Origin: Acidobacteriota bacterium
GTDB taxonomy: Bacteria > Acidobacteriota > Terriglobia > Acidiferrales > UBA7541
Assembly: GCA_013289695.1 (NCBI GenBank)
Contig: JABCZK010000036.1
Coordinates: forward strand, 1-48,923
Direction of reading: 5' to 3'
Length of the DNA: 48,923 nt
Shown here: positions 37,131-45,756 of the stretch, in pieces
Position numbering within the stretch: position 1 is the first letter of the stretch
How the letters are laid out: each line of letters starts with the position of its first letter
Program-made: the position numbers and the translations under genes
The notes under the pieces: model-generated
Databases searched by the model: none
Told to the model about the DNA's origin: nothing
Seen by the model: only the letters and a program-made list of their open reading frames with translations

Positions 37131-37412
37131 TCAGTCCGCCGGAGTGGCCGAGCCCAGGGAAGCATCGGGCGGCGCGGCGGCAATAATCTTCTTGATGCCT
37201 TCCACGACGTCGTTGACGGTGCGCAGCGAGCGCACGTCGTCGTCGGGAATGGAGATCTTGAACGCGTTTTCCAATTCGAAGAGCAAGGTGAAGACGTCCA
37301 GCGAATCAATGCCCAGATCCTGCAAATTCGTGTCCAGCTTGATCGTGTCCGCCGGTATGCGCTTCACCGAAGCCAGCGTCGAAATCACTTTTTCTGCGAC
37401 CACGTCAGACAT
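37131..37412 (-). CDS. acpP: Acyl carrier protein
   Basis: A 93-residue ACP. The start at 37412 (MSDVVAEKV) follows a good GGAGG; a longer frame to 37541 has no support. The phosphopantetheine serine is S37 in GIDSLDVF. It is longer than the usual 78 residues because of an Ala/Pro-rich C-terminal tail (about 80-93). Paired with fabF. Confidence 0.94.
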   Translation of the reverse strand: MSDVVAEKVISTLASVKRIPADTIKLDTNLQDLGIDSLDVFTLLFELENAFKISIPDDDVRSLRTVNDVVEGIKKIIAAAPPDASLGSATPAD

Positions 37413-37594
37413 CAAGCGTATCCTCCATCCATTCGATGCATCGGGTGATTGGCGAGGTGCAGTCGAGCCGCGCCGCAGCTGCAGAGAATCCGGCCCGTTT
37501 TCCGCCCCGTAAAACGTAGCCCAAGCCCAGCGGTATCTCAAATTCTAGCAGGACTGCGAGCCCGCCGCGCCGACTGTTTTTCAGCAGCCCGGTT

Positions 37595-38158
37595 TCAGTG
37601 CATTTGCATCGCCGGCGCGGCGGGCGCAGCCGGAGCGACCTCCAACGCGGCGCCTCCCGGCGGCGCCAGCTCCTTCAGCACGGCCGGGGGAAGTTTTTGC
37701 ACGTTGCTAAGGAAAGTCACCAGTTGCCAAATCTGTCCATCGTTGAGCGTCTTGTTCCACGCCGGCATTCCAGACCAGCGGATGCCATGCTGAATGATGT
37801 AAAAATTCTGGTTCTCCGGCATGTCCGGCGCCTCTTTGAAAAATGCCGGCACCGGCGGATTAAACGCACGTCCGAACTGGCCTTCGGGATTCGAAGGAAG
37901 CCCGTGGCACCCCGCGCAATGATTCAAATAGAGTTTGGCGCCCGCGACCAAATCGGCCTCGTCGGTCGGCACCGGGTTCTTCTGCTCGGGCGCGTTACGC
38001 TCGGTCGAGGCATCCACTGCGGACATGGCGAAATGCCGCTCCATCGTGGAGGGTTGCTGATCGGCGTTGAAACCCACGCGGCCTGACTTGAGAAGAAAAT
38101 ATCCACCAGCCGCCAATACAAACAGAGTCAGTATGATTCCAAACAAAAAGGCTTTCAT
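37595..38158 (-). CDS. Membrane-anchored monoheme cytochrome c
   Basis: A 187-residue protein with an N-terminal membrane anchor (4-24) and one heme site C81-A-G-C-H85. WSGMPAW offers the distal Met ligand. The C-terminal 25 residues are Pro/Ala-rich. GAGGAGG lies about 10 bases before the ATG. It resembles cytochrome c6-like electron carriers and could donate to the nearby caa3 oxidase, but it is on the opposite strand and separated by fabF-acpP. Confidence 0.9.
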   Translation of the reverse strand: MKAFLFGIILTLFVLAAGGYFLLKSGRVGFNADQQPSTMERHFAMSAVDASTERNAPEQKNPVPTDEADLVAGAKLYLNHCAGCHGLPSNPEGQFGRAFNPPVPAFFKEAPDMPENQNFYIIQHGIRWSGMPAWNKTLNDGQIWQLVTFLSNVQKLPPAVLKELAPPGGAALEVAPAAPAAPAMQMH

Positions 38159-38203
38159 CTTGGGTTCGCCTCCTCTTTATTAGACGTGCACCCTATGCTC
38201 CTG

Positions 38204-39403
38204 CTATTTCGTTTCCAGCAGCCGATTATACTTCTTTAGCACCTCGCGCAGCCGGTCGTGCGGCAAAGCTTCCACGGTGTGCCCGTCCGCGCCGGTCATC
38301 GTCTTTGCGGCCACCAGCGCGTTCACCACGGCTTCCTCGGTGGCTTGCACGGTAGCTTCAAAAAGCGCGTCCATGCGGCTGTTCGGCAACATCTGCACAG
38401 CTACGGTTTTTTTCTGCTCCAATCCGGCGCCCGCATTCGCCGTCGAAAATGCGATAAAAATATCGCCCGAGCCATCTCCGGAAATGCTGCCCAGCCGCCC
38501 GAGGCCCAAAGTCACGCGCTTGGCGATGCGCTTCATCTGGCTCGGCAGCAACGGCGCATCGGTCGCCACTACCACGATGATCGAGCCGGTATCCTCGTCC
38601 CACACACGCTTGCCGGTAATTTCATATCCCATCGGAGCGCCCGCGATGCGCAGCAGATGCCGCACCCCAAAATTGCATTGCACCAGGACGCCGACGGTGT
38701 AGCCGCCCAGTTTTTCCGGCAGTTGGCGCGATGCTGTTCCGGTGCCGCCTTTAAACTCGAAGCAAATCATTCCCGTACCGCCGCCCACGTTGCCTTCGGC
38801 GATCGGTCCGCCGTGCGCATCGCGCATCGCGGCGTCAGCGTCTTCCGCTTTCACGTGAAATCCGTTGATGTCGTTCAGATAGCCGTCCCACGTCTCGGCC
38901 ACCACTGGCAGCGACCACCAATCCTCTAGAGGTAACCCAGGGCCGTGGTGCAATTGCCAGGCGATCACGCTATCGCGCACCACTCCCACGCTGTGTGTGT
39001 TCGTGATCATCACCGGGCCGTACAGAAATCCGGATTCCTCCACCCACGTGGTTCCGGTCATTTCTCCATTGCCGTTTTCCGTGAACCATCCCGCGAAAAC
39101 GGGATCCACCGAATTTTTTCCGCGCGGAAACACCGCGGTGACGCCCGTGCGCACAGGCCCGGCTCCCACCACCAATTTCCCGTCGCCGGAAATTAGCGTG
39201 CGATACCCGACCTCCACGCCCTTCACATCCGTGATGGAATCGAGCGGCCCCGCCGTTCCTTCAAACGGCACGCCGAGATCGCGGGCGCGCTGTTCGCGCT
39301 CGAATTTTCCGCCCTGTGCGTTGGCGAGCTGCGCGACTGCCCAGATCACGCAGAAGATCATTGCGAGAGAAACCAGAAACGTTCGTGGCGCAGTCTTTGC
39401 CAT
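38204..39403 (-). CDS. P1 family aminopeptidase (DmpA-like), exported
   Basis: A 399-residue self-processing N-terminal-nucleophile hydrolase with a signal peptide (1-29). RARDLGVPFEGTAGPLDSITDVKGVEVGYRTL, split here as RARDLGVPFEGTAGPL and DSITDVKGVEVGY, is the family N-terminus. GPVMITNTHSVGVV and the SGDGSGDIFIAFSTAN strand near residue 300 hold the region of the processing serine. DmpA and BapA release N-terminal D- or beta-amino acids. It lies between the M28 peptidase and the cytochrome gene on the same strand. Confidence 0.9.
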   Translation of the reverse strand: MAKTAPRTFLVSLAMIFCVIWAVAQLANAQGGKFEREQRARDLGVPFEGTAGPLDSITDVKGVEVGYRTLISGDGKLVVGAGPVRTGVTAVFPRGKNSVDPVFAGWFTENGNGEMTGTTWVEESGFLYGPVMITNTHSVGVVRDSVIAWQLHHGPGLPLEDWWSLPVVAETWDGYLNDINGFHVKAEDADAAMRDAHGGPIAEGNVGGGTGMICFEFKGGTGTASRQLPEKLGGYTVGVLVQCNFGVRHLLRIAGAPMGYEITGKRVWDEDTGSIIVVVATDAPLLPSQMKRIAKRVTLGLGRLGSISGDGSGDIFIAFSTANAGAGLEQKKTVAVQMLPNSRMDALFEATVQATEEAVVNALVAAKTMTGADGHTVEALPHDRLREVLKKYNRLLETK

Positions 39404-39444
39404 TGTGGCCCCAGTGCCCGATGCAACCTAGAATTAAGGCTTGC

Positions 39445-39477
39445 CCGCTCTGTCCCGAAAATCGCGGGACAGAGCGG
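39445..39477. repeat. Perfect 13-bp hairpin between two peptidase genes
   Basis: CCGCTCTGTCCCG and CGGGACAGAGCGG are exact inverted arms around a 7-base loop (39458-39464). No T-tract follows on either strand, so it is not a standard terminator. It lies between the M28 gene end (39541) and the P1 gene start (39403). Confidence 0.65.
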
Positions 39478-39513
39478 CCGCTACAAATTCAAATGCAACC
39501 GCAACGGCGAAGA

Positions 39514-39535
39514 GCCGGCGGGACGCCGGCGCTAC
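39514..39535. repeat. REP-like palindrome (GCCGGCGGGACGCCGGCGCT family), copy 2
   Basis: This is an exact 20-base match to 29011-29030, with tail AC instead of GC. It lies 5 bases from the stop codon of the M28 peptidase gene. Confidence 0.7.
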
Positions 39536-39540
39536 GATGC

Positions 39541-41775
39541 TTATTGCGCGCGGGCGGACGGCCCGTCCAGCATTGCCCGCGCCTGCTTCAGAAGCTCGGT
39601 GTTCTTCTCGAGCTCGTCCTCCAGAATTTTCGCTTGTTCCGCCGCCACTTTCCAGTCGCCCGCCTCGACGGCTTCAGTCAATCCCGGCAATTCCAGGTGC
39701 GCGTAAGTGTAGCGCGCCCCGTACAAAGAATGTTTGAACCACGGCCGCCCAGGAATTCCCTGCGGGTTGCACCAGTTGCGCTCTACCTGCATCAGTTGCT
39801 GATTCACTCGCGCCGCAGCAGCGACGTCCAGCTGACCCGAAGAAATCGCCTGCGCGACGTTCCGATTCAGCTCGCGCCCGGCCGCTTGAAAATCCGTAAT
39901 GTGCTGCTGCAACGCCGCGAGGTCAAGATGACCGCTCACATGACTGGCCAGATTCAAATCCACCACGAACTGGCGGATATTCTCCGCGTACGAATCGAAA
40001 TCATAAGGCAGAATCTCCGCGTTCGCCAAACGCAGCGCCAGCACGCCCCACAATTGCGCCATCAGCGTGTGATACCGATATCCCGGATCGCCGAAGTGGT
40101 TCATCCAGAAAAAATCGTCGTACATGGAATGATAAACGCCGTAGGGTCCTGTGAACGTCAAGCCCACGGTAGGAATCCCCAGAAAATTCAGAAACACGGT
40201 ATGGTCGGAGCCGCTGCCGATCCGCGTATTGGCCAGCTCCGCATCCGGCACCGGCTGCGTCAAATTTAACTCGGCCTTCCGGTAAACTTTCCACTCGTCG
40301 TAGAGAGTCTTGCCCGAAGGAGCAGGCAAGGCGTGGCTCACTTCCACCAGCAGCGGCGCAAGCGAGCCTACAGCGTCGCCGTCGAAGTTTTTGCCGGAGG
40401 TCGCTTCGTCCACATTCAAATACGCGACGGCCTTCCGTTTCAATTCGTCCGCGTACTGTTCGCCCCACTCCGTGGAACCGGTCAGCGCGTATTCCTCGCC
40501 ATCCCAGCTGCAAATCACGAGAGTCCGTTTCGGACGAATCCCTCGCGCCAGCAGTTGGCCCAGGCTGCGCGTCAATTCCAGCATCGCCGCGGTGCCGCTG
40601 GAAGGATCCACGCCCCCAAAAACCCAGGCGTCGCGATGATTTCCCAGAATCACCCATTCGTCCGGCGACGCGCTGCCCCGTATGCGCGCCTCCGTCACGT
40701 AGTAGGGCTGAATCCGCGTGTCCATCGCCACTTTCAAGTGCGCCACCACGCGCTTTCCGCCCACGTGATATTTGAACAGCAAGCCGCCCTGCCACGAATC
40801 CGGCGCGACGGGACCATCCATTTTCTTCAGCAACGGCTCCGCATCATGCCAGGAAAGCGGCACGCCCATTATTTTCGGCAGTGATATCGCCTGCTCCGCC
40901 GGAATCCGTTTCGCGCCAGGGATCGAAGCGTAACCCGGCGTCAGCGGATCGCCCGGCTCCAGAAAATCGTAAGTGATCGCTCCGCGCTGGATATGAGTTT
41001 CCGGGCCCCACGGCCCCGTGGGATACACCGGGCCCTTCGTGTAACCGTCTTCGGCGGGGTCTGAATATATAAGGATGGCGGCAGCGCCCAGGCGTTCGGC
41101 AGTGAGCGCTTTGAATCCGCGATAGCTGTAAGGATTCGAATAACGCACCAGCACGATCTTGCCGCGCACATCAATTCCATGCTTGCGCAGATAATCGTAA
41201 TCTTCCGGGTTGCCGCTATGCGCATACACGACGGGCGCGGTCACTTCTCCGGAAGCCGAATATCCGAGATACGCGCCGTCCACCTTCGGATTCTTGGTGT
41301 CCGGGTCCACGTCGTCGGGGGCTTCGCGCAAGCTGGCGCGATATTTCGTCGGCTTCACCATCTCCAATGAGATTTCACGCGGCGAGGAATGCAGCACATC
41401 GTATTGATGGACGGTGACGTCTTCCAACCCCTGCTGGCGCCACTGCTCGGCCACCCACTGCGCCAGCTCATTATTTCGCGCTGAACCTGCCGGGTGCGGC
41501 TCCGCAGTGAGATAGCGATGAAACTTGATAATTTCAGGTGTGGAAATGGACTCACGGAAGGAATTTTCCGTGATGATTTCCTGCGCGGCCGCTCGCGGCG
41601 AAAAACCGGAGATCTTCGCAATCTCTGGCGCCGCCGCCAGCGCAAGCGCCGCGAACAACACGCCCGCGACACCGCACAATGCCCAGCGGCCACCGCGCCT
41701 AGAGCGACGCAGAGGATCCTCCCGTCGCCGCGAGATGATTTTTCTCCAGATCGCCGATGGCCTGTAGCAATCCAC
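39541..41775 (-). CDS. M28 peptidase, glutamate carboxypeptidase II-like
   Basis: A 744-residue exported or membrane-anchored protein. A basic N-terminus and one hydrophobic segment (about 32-50) precede a PA domain insert (about 170-340), the M28 catalytic domain, and a C-terminal TFR-dimer-like helical domain (about 610-735). The dizinc site aligns with human GCPII at a near-constant offset: H380, D390, catalytic E427, E428, D456 and H549 (GNHRDAW, FGGVDPSSG, SWDGEEYAL, NVDEATSG, YHSMYDD). The start is GTG 41775, overlapping the aminotransferase gene by 77 bases; a later start is possible. Confidence 0.93.
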   Translation of the reverse strand: MDCYRPSAIWRKIISRRREDPLRRSRRGGRWALCGVAGVLFAALALAAAPEIAKISGFSPRAAAQEIITENSFRESISTPEIIKFHRYLTAEPHPAGSARNNELAQWVAEQWRQQGLEDVTVHQYDVLHSSPREISLEMVKPTKYRASLREAPDDVDPDTKNPKVDGAYLGYSASGEVTAPVVYAHSGNPEDYDYLRKHGIDVRGKIVLVRYSNPYSYRGFKALTAERLGAAAILIYSDPAEDGYTKGPVYPTGPWGPETHIQRGAITYDFLEPGDPLTPGYASIPGAKRIPAEQAISLPKIMGVPLSWHDAEPLLKKMDGPVAPDSWQGGLLFKYHVGGKRVVAHLKVAMDTRIQPYYVTEARIRGSASPDEWVILGNHRDAWVFGGVDPSSGTAAMLELTRSLGQLLARGIRPKRTLVICSWDGEEYALTGSTEWGEQYADELKRKAVAYLNVDEATSGKNFDGDAVGSLAPLLVEVSHALPAPSGKTLYDEWKVYRKAELNLTQPVPDAELANTRIGSGSDHTVFLNFLGIPTVGLTFTGPYGVYHSMYDDFFWMNHFGDPGYRYHTLMAQLWGVLALRLANAEILPYDFDSYAENIRQFVVDLNLASHVSGHLDLAALQQHITDFQAAGRELNRNVAQAISSGQLDVAAAARVNQQLMQVERNWCNPQGIPGRPWFKHSLYGARYTYAHLELPGLTEAVEAGDWKVAAEQAKILEDELEKNTELLKQARAMLDGPSARAQ

Positions 41776-43069
41776 TCACGAGCATATGAATTTGTTGCGT
41801 CGTAATCGTGAATGGCGGCGCGATCAGAATATGATCGCCGCGCGCGCCGTCCACGCAACCTTGAATCGGATAGGTCATCACGCCGCCCTCCAGCGCATCG
41901 GCCTGCACCCGAAATGCGACGCGCGCATCCGGCGGAAACGGCGCGCGTGTCTTGGCATCGCGCACGAACTCAATCGCAAACAGCAAACCCATGCCGCGTA
42001 TGTCGCCAACCACGGAAAATTTCCGCAGCGGCTCCAGCGCGACGCGCAGTTCGCGGCCCGCGGGCTCGACGCGTGCGAAAAGATTTTCCTGCTCGATATA
42101 ATCCAGCACGGCGTTCCCTGCCGCGGCGGAAACAGGATGCGCATTGTAAGTAAAGCCGTGCAGAAACGTGCCGGTGCCCTTCGAAATCGCATCCACCACG
42201 TGCCCCGCCGCAATCACCGCGCCCAGCGGCGCGTATCCGCTCGCAATTCCCTTCCCCACCAGAATCATGTCGGGCGAAACGCCCCAGTGTTCGACGGCAA
42301 AAGGTTTTCCCGTGCGGCCCATCCCGCTCATCACTTCATCGGCAATCAGCAGAATCCCGTGGCGGTGGCAAATTTCCGCAATCCGCTGCAGGTAACCATC
42401 CGGCGGAGCCACCGCGCCCAACGTTGCGCCCACCACCGGCTCGAAAATAAACGCGGCCACATCCTTCGAGCCATCGCGCTCCAGCAAACGCTCCAGATCG
42501 TCCGCGCAATCCACACCGCATTCCGGATACTTCAGGCTGAACGGACAGCGGTAGCAAAAACACGGCGCAATGTGCCCCCACTCCTTCAGCAAAGGCGCAA
42601 ACGGTTCGCGGCGCATAACGTTTCCGGAAACCGCAAGCGCTCCCAGCGTGCTGCCGTGGTAACTCTGCTGCCGCGAAATCACGCGGAAGCGCCTGGTCTC
42701 GCCGCGCTCGATCCAATACTGCCGCGCGAGTTTCAGTGCCGTCTCCGTCGCTTCGGATCCGCCGGAAGTAAAATAGACGCGGCCGTTCTTGCGCATACCC
42801 TGCGGAGCCAGCGCCAAAATGCGCGTGGCCAGTTTTTCAGCAACAGCGGTGTGAAACTGGGAGGAATGCACGTAAGCAAGCCGCGAGGATTGTTCGGCCA
42901 TGGCCTGAGCAATCTGCGCCACGCCGTGTCCGATGGTGACCACCGCCGCGCCGCCCGATGCGTCCAGATAGCGCCGCCCGCCCACTGCGTAGACGAAGCA
43001 TCCCTCGCCGCGCAGCGCCACGGGATAAGCCTTCAAAAAATTTCGCGGGAAAATCGCTTCGTCGGTCAT
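41699..43069 (-). CDS. Class III PLP-dependent aminotransferase
   Basis: A 456-residue fold-type I aminotransferase. PLP lysine is K273 (VGKGIASGY) and the pyridine-nitrogen aspartate D244 (LIADEVMSG). SGGSEATETALKLAR and QQSYHGSTLGAL are the cofactor phosphate and stacking regions. A five-cysteine cluster (170-188, CFCYRCPF...YPECGVDC) marks a subgroup annotated as aspartate aminotransferase family; it could bind metal or be structural. Substrate unknown; omega-amino acids or diamines are typical for the class. It overlaps the M28 gene by 77 bases. Confidence 0.9.
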   Translation of the reverse strand: MTDEAIFPRNFLKAYPVALRGEGCFVYAVGGRRYLDASGGAAVVTIGHGVAQIAQAMAEQSSRLAYVHSSQFHTAVAEKLATRILALAPQGMRKNGRVYFTSGGSEATETALKLARQYWIERGETRRFRVISRQQSYHGSTLGALAVSGNVMRREPFAPLLKEWGHIAPCFCYRCPFSLKYPECGVDCADDLERLLERDGSKDVAAFIFEPVVGATLGAVAPPDGYLQRIAEICHRHGILLIADEVMSGMGRTGKPFAVEHWGVSPDMILVGKGIASGYAPLGAVIAAGHVVDAISKGTGTFLHGFTYNAHPVSAAAGNAVLDYIEQENLFARVEPAGRELRVALEPLRKFSVVGDIRGMGLLFAIEFVRDAKTRAPFPPDARVAFRVQADALEGGVMTYPIQGCVDGARGDHILIAPPFTITTQQIHMLVSGLLQAIGDLEKNHLAATGGSSASL

Positions 43070-43190
43070 GGGCCGCCGGGTGACCAGGATTTCCGCGCCC
43101 GATTCGCGCGGAACGATTCACACCGATCGCTTAAGGACGAGCGATTCTAGCAGAAATCGCCCCGTGAAGAAGTCCCAGCGAGACGAACAC

Positions 43191-44006
43191 TTACCGCCAT
43201 TTCAATTTCTTCACGTCCATCGCCGGAGGCGGGAATTTCAAATGCATATCTTCCAACGTTTCGACAATGATGTGCGAAACCGCGAGATTGCGAAACCACT
43301 TCTTGTCGGCGGGAATGACGAACCACGGCGCGCGTTTCGTGCCGCACAGGGTGAGAGCGTCTTCGTACGCCTGGATATACTCGTCCCAGAATTTTCGTTC
43401 GTTGAAATCCGCCAGCGAAATCTTCCAGCGCTTGTCGGGGTCATCGATGCGCTCCATGAACCGTTTCTTCTGCTCTTCCTTGCTGATATGCAGAAAGAAT
43501 TTCAGGATGCGCACCTTATTCTGGTGCAAATTCTCCTCGAAGCGATTGATTTGCGCGTAGCGCTCGGACCACACTTCCTTCGGCACCAGGTTGTGCACGC
43601 GCACGATCAGCACATCTTCATACTGCGAGCGGTTGAAGATGCCGATGTCTCCGCAAGGCGGCACGGCTTTATGCACCCGCCACAGAAAATCGTGAGCCGC
43701 CTCCTCCGCAGAAGGCGGCTTGAAAGCAGTGACGCGGCAACCCTGTGGATTCACGCGGGACATCACGTGGCGAATCGTTCCATCTTTTCCGGCTGCATCC
43801 AGGCCCTGAAAAACAACCAGTAGTGCATGCTTGTGATCTGCATAAAGGAGGTACTGCAGCTTGTCGAGTTTCTGCAGTGCCTTTTCCAGGCTCGCCTCCA
43901 TCGCGCGACCCTTCTTCCAACCCAGCGTGTCGTCGGGGTCGAACTTTCGCAGCTGAACTTTGCGCCCCGGCTTGATGATCAACTCCTTCGAAAAGTTTGT
44001 GGCCAT
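43191..44006 (-). CDS. ppk2: Polyphosphate:nucleotide phosphotransferase PPK2
   Basis: A 271-residue polyphosphate kinase 2 family enzyme, which transfers phosphate between polyphosphate and nucleotides. The start at 44006 (MATNFSKEL) is placed about 10 bases after AGAGGGGA; a longer frame to 44321 runs into the divergent gene. Walker A GLDAAGKDG is at 68-76 and the Walker B/FNRSQYEDVL segment at about 124-133. Single-domain length and FNRSxYEDVL suit the PPK2-related AMP/ADP phosphotransferase group. It diverges from the kinase-like operon next door. Confidence 0.95.
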   Translation of the reverse strand: MATNFSKELIIKPGRKVQLRKFDPDDTLGWKKGRAMEASLEKALQKLDKLQYLLYADHKHALLVVFQGLDAAGKDGTIRHVMSRVNPQGCRVTAFKPPSAEEAAHDFLWRVHKAVPPCGDIGIFNRSQYEDVLIVRVHNLVPKEVWSERYAQINRFEENLHQNKVRILKFFLHISKEEQKKRFMERIDDPDKRWKISLADFNERKFWDEYIQAYEDALTLCGTKRAPWFVIPADKKWFRNLAVSHIIVETLEDMHLKFPPPAMDVKKLKWR

Positions 44007-44070
44007 GGAAAGCATTCCCCTCTTCGGCGCAGTACGAAGAAAGCACCGTACACCGAGCCCAGCATACCGC

Positions 44071-44085
44071 GTTCCGCAACGGAAC
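44071..44085. promoter_or_regulatory. Inverted repeat in the ppk2/kinase divergent region
   Basis: GTTCCG and CGGAAC are perfect arms around CAA, in the 157-base gap between divergent genes. A further GTTCCG half-site lies at 44151. No clear -35/-10 pair was found for either gene. A shared operator is possible. Confidence 0.3.
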
Positions 44086-44163
44086 GAATCCAATCGCACC
44101 TGCGCGATGCCTTCCGCCGTTGTAACACTTTTTTCACATTGAGGCCCCGCGTTCCGGGATATC

Positions 44164-44928
44164 ATGTTGGATTGGCAGCAAGCTTGGCCAAAATTGGGGA
44201 TCGTTACGCCAGATACTCTCACCATCACGGAAACGCTTTCACTGAAGGAGCCCGCCCCCAAGCGCCAATATCCCGGCGCGCTGGTGGTGGTAGAAGGAAT
44301 CGACGGCTCGGGGAAAAGCACGCAGCTCTATCTGCTGAAGCGCTGGCTGGAAATCGGCGGCTATCGCATCCATTTCACGGAATGGAACTCCTCTCCACTG
44401 GTGAAGTCCGCCACCCGCCGTGGCAAACAGCGCCGCCTGCTGACGCCCACCACATTTTCTCTGCTGCACGCAGCCGATTTCGCCGATCGCTGCGAACGTC
44501 AAATCATGCCGCTGCTGCACGGCGGCTATCTGGTTCTCGCCGACCGCTACATCTACACCGCCTTCGCGCGCGACGCCGCCCGCGGCTGCTCGCCCCACTG
44601 GCTGCGCAATCTCTACAGTTTTGCGCCGACGCCGGACATCACTTTTTATTTTCGCGCCCCGCTCGACGTAGCCGTGAACCGCATCGTCGCCGGACGCCCT
44701 AAGCTGAAATATTACGAAGCGGGCATGGATCTGGGCATTTCACTGGACCGCGCGGAAAGTTTTCGCATCTTTCAGGAACGCATTCTCACGAATTACGACC
44801 AGATGATCGAAACCGACAACTTCGTCCTGATGGATGGCACGGTGCGCGTGAACAAACTGCAGAAGCTGATGCGCCAAATCGTGGGCGAGCGCATCTCCCT
44901 GCAGCAATTCGCGCCCAAGAAAAAATGA
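44164..44928 (+). CDS. Thymidylate kinase-like P-loop kinase, copy 1
   Basis: A 254-residue TMK-fold protein. An N-terminal extension (1-38) precedes the P-loop GIDGSGKST (45-53, K51). A DRY motif sits in LVLADRYIYTAFARD, and PDITFYFRAPLDVAVNRI is the family beta-strand and LID approach. Members are annotated as dTMP kinase, but the extra N-terminus and context make housekeeping TMK doubtful. No Shine-Dalgarno is evident before ATG 44164. It overlaps copy 2 (ATGA). Confidence 0.85.
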   Translation: MLDWQQAWPKLGIVTPDTLTITETLSLKEPAPKRQYPGALVVVEGIDGSGKSTQLYLLKRWLEIGGYRIHFTEWNSSPLVKSATRRGKQRRLLTPTTFSLLHAADFADRCERQIMPLLHGGYLVLADRYIYTAFARDAARGCSPHWLRNLYSFAPTPDITFYFRAPLDVAVNRIVAGRPKLKYYEAGMDLGISLDRAESFRIFQERILTNYDQMIETDNFVLMDGTVRVNKLQKLMRQIVGERISLQQFAPKKK

Positions 44929-45752
44929 AACGCGCCGACAAAACAGCAATAAAAACGCACTCCTCCAACGGCTCCAATGGCCGGCCTCCGAAAAAGAAGA
45001 AGAGCGCCGTGGCCGAGCTGCCTTCGCGCTTCTACGGCTCGCCTCTTCCCGGCGTGAAGCCCGAAGAACTCAGCGGCACCCTCGTCGTAATCGAAGGCAC
45101 CGATGGCTCCGGCCGCTCCACGCAAATTTCACTGCTCACCGAATGGCTGGAATCTGAAGGCTTCGCCGTGCAGACCATGGGCCTGCGCCGCTCCTATCTC
45201 GTCGGCGAAGATATTGACGGCCTGCTGGCCGAAAATTCCGTCACGCGCATGACCCTGGCGCTGATGTACAGCACCGATTTCTTCGATCAACTTGAGCGCC
45301 GCATTCTCCCCGCGCTGCGTTCGGGATTGATCGTCCTCGCCGACCGCTACATCTTCACTTTGATCGCGCGTGCCGCCGTCCGCGGCATCGGCCGCGATTA
45401 TTTGCACGGAATCTACGAAACCGCGCTGCGCCCCGACCTCACGTTTTGGCTCAACGTGCGACCCGAAGTAGCCTTCGACCGCGAGTTCAAGAAGTCGCAA
45501 ATCATCAGCTACTGGGAATCCGGCCGCGATATGTCGCTCTCCAACGATCTCTTCCAGTCCTTCATCCGCTACCAATCCATGATCAAACGCGAATTCGAAT
45601 ATCTTTCGAAACGCCACGGCTTCATCGAAATGGACGGCGAAAGCAGCGTCTCCGATCTAAACCGGTTGTTGCGCAAACGCATTGCCGCGCATCTGGGGAT
45701 ACGGAGCACGCACTACCGGCCTTCGCACGCCTTGTCGCACCTCTGGCGCTGA
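44925..45752 (+). CDS. Thymidylate kinase-like protein, copy 2, with Arg in the P-loop
   Basis: A 275-residue paralogue of the preceding protein. A long basic, low-complexity N-terminus with a KKKK run (1-45) precedes the P-loop GTDGSGRST (58-66), where the invariant Lys is R64 (codon CGC, so several changes from AAA/AAG). The DRY motif (LADRYIFTLIARA) and the downstream PDLTFWLNVRPEVAFDREF segment are kept. Loss of Lys usually cripples phosphoryl transfer, so it may be a regulatory or non-catalytic partner of copy 1. It ends 4 bases before the ppx-like gene. Confidence 0.82.
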   Translation: MKRADKTAIKTHSSNGSNGRPPKKKKSAVAELPSRFYGSPLPGVKPEELSGTLVVIEGTDGSGRSTQISLLTEWLESEGFAVQTMGLRRSYLVGEDIDGLLAENSVTRMTLALMYSTDFFDQLERRILPALRSGLIVLADRYIFTLIARAAVRGIGRDYLHGIYETALRPDLTFWLNVRPEVAFDREFKKSQIISYWESGRDMSLSNDLFQSFIRYQSMIKREFEYLSKRHGFIEMDGESSVSDLNRLLRKRIAAHLGIRSTHYRPSHALSHLWR

Positions 45753-45756
45753 ACGA

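Noticed and set aside
35505..37448. 647-codon open frame on the plus strand
   Set aside because: It runs antisense to fabF and acpP and into the end of the subunit IV gene; all three are well supported.
41786..43150. 454-codon open frame on the plus strand
   Set aside because: It is antisense to the class III aminotransferase with its PLP lysine; the translation is basic and repetitive.
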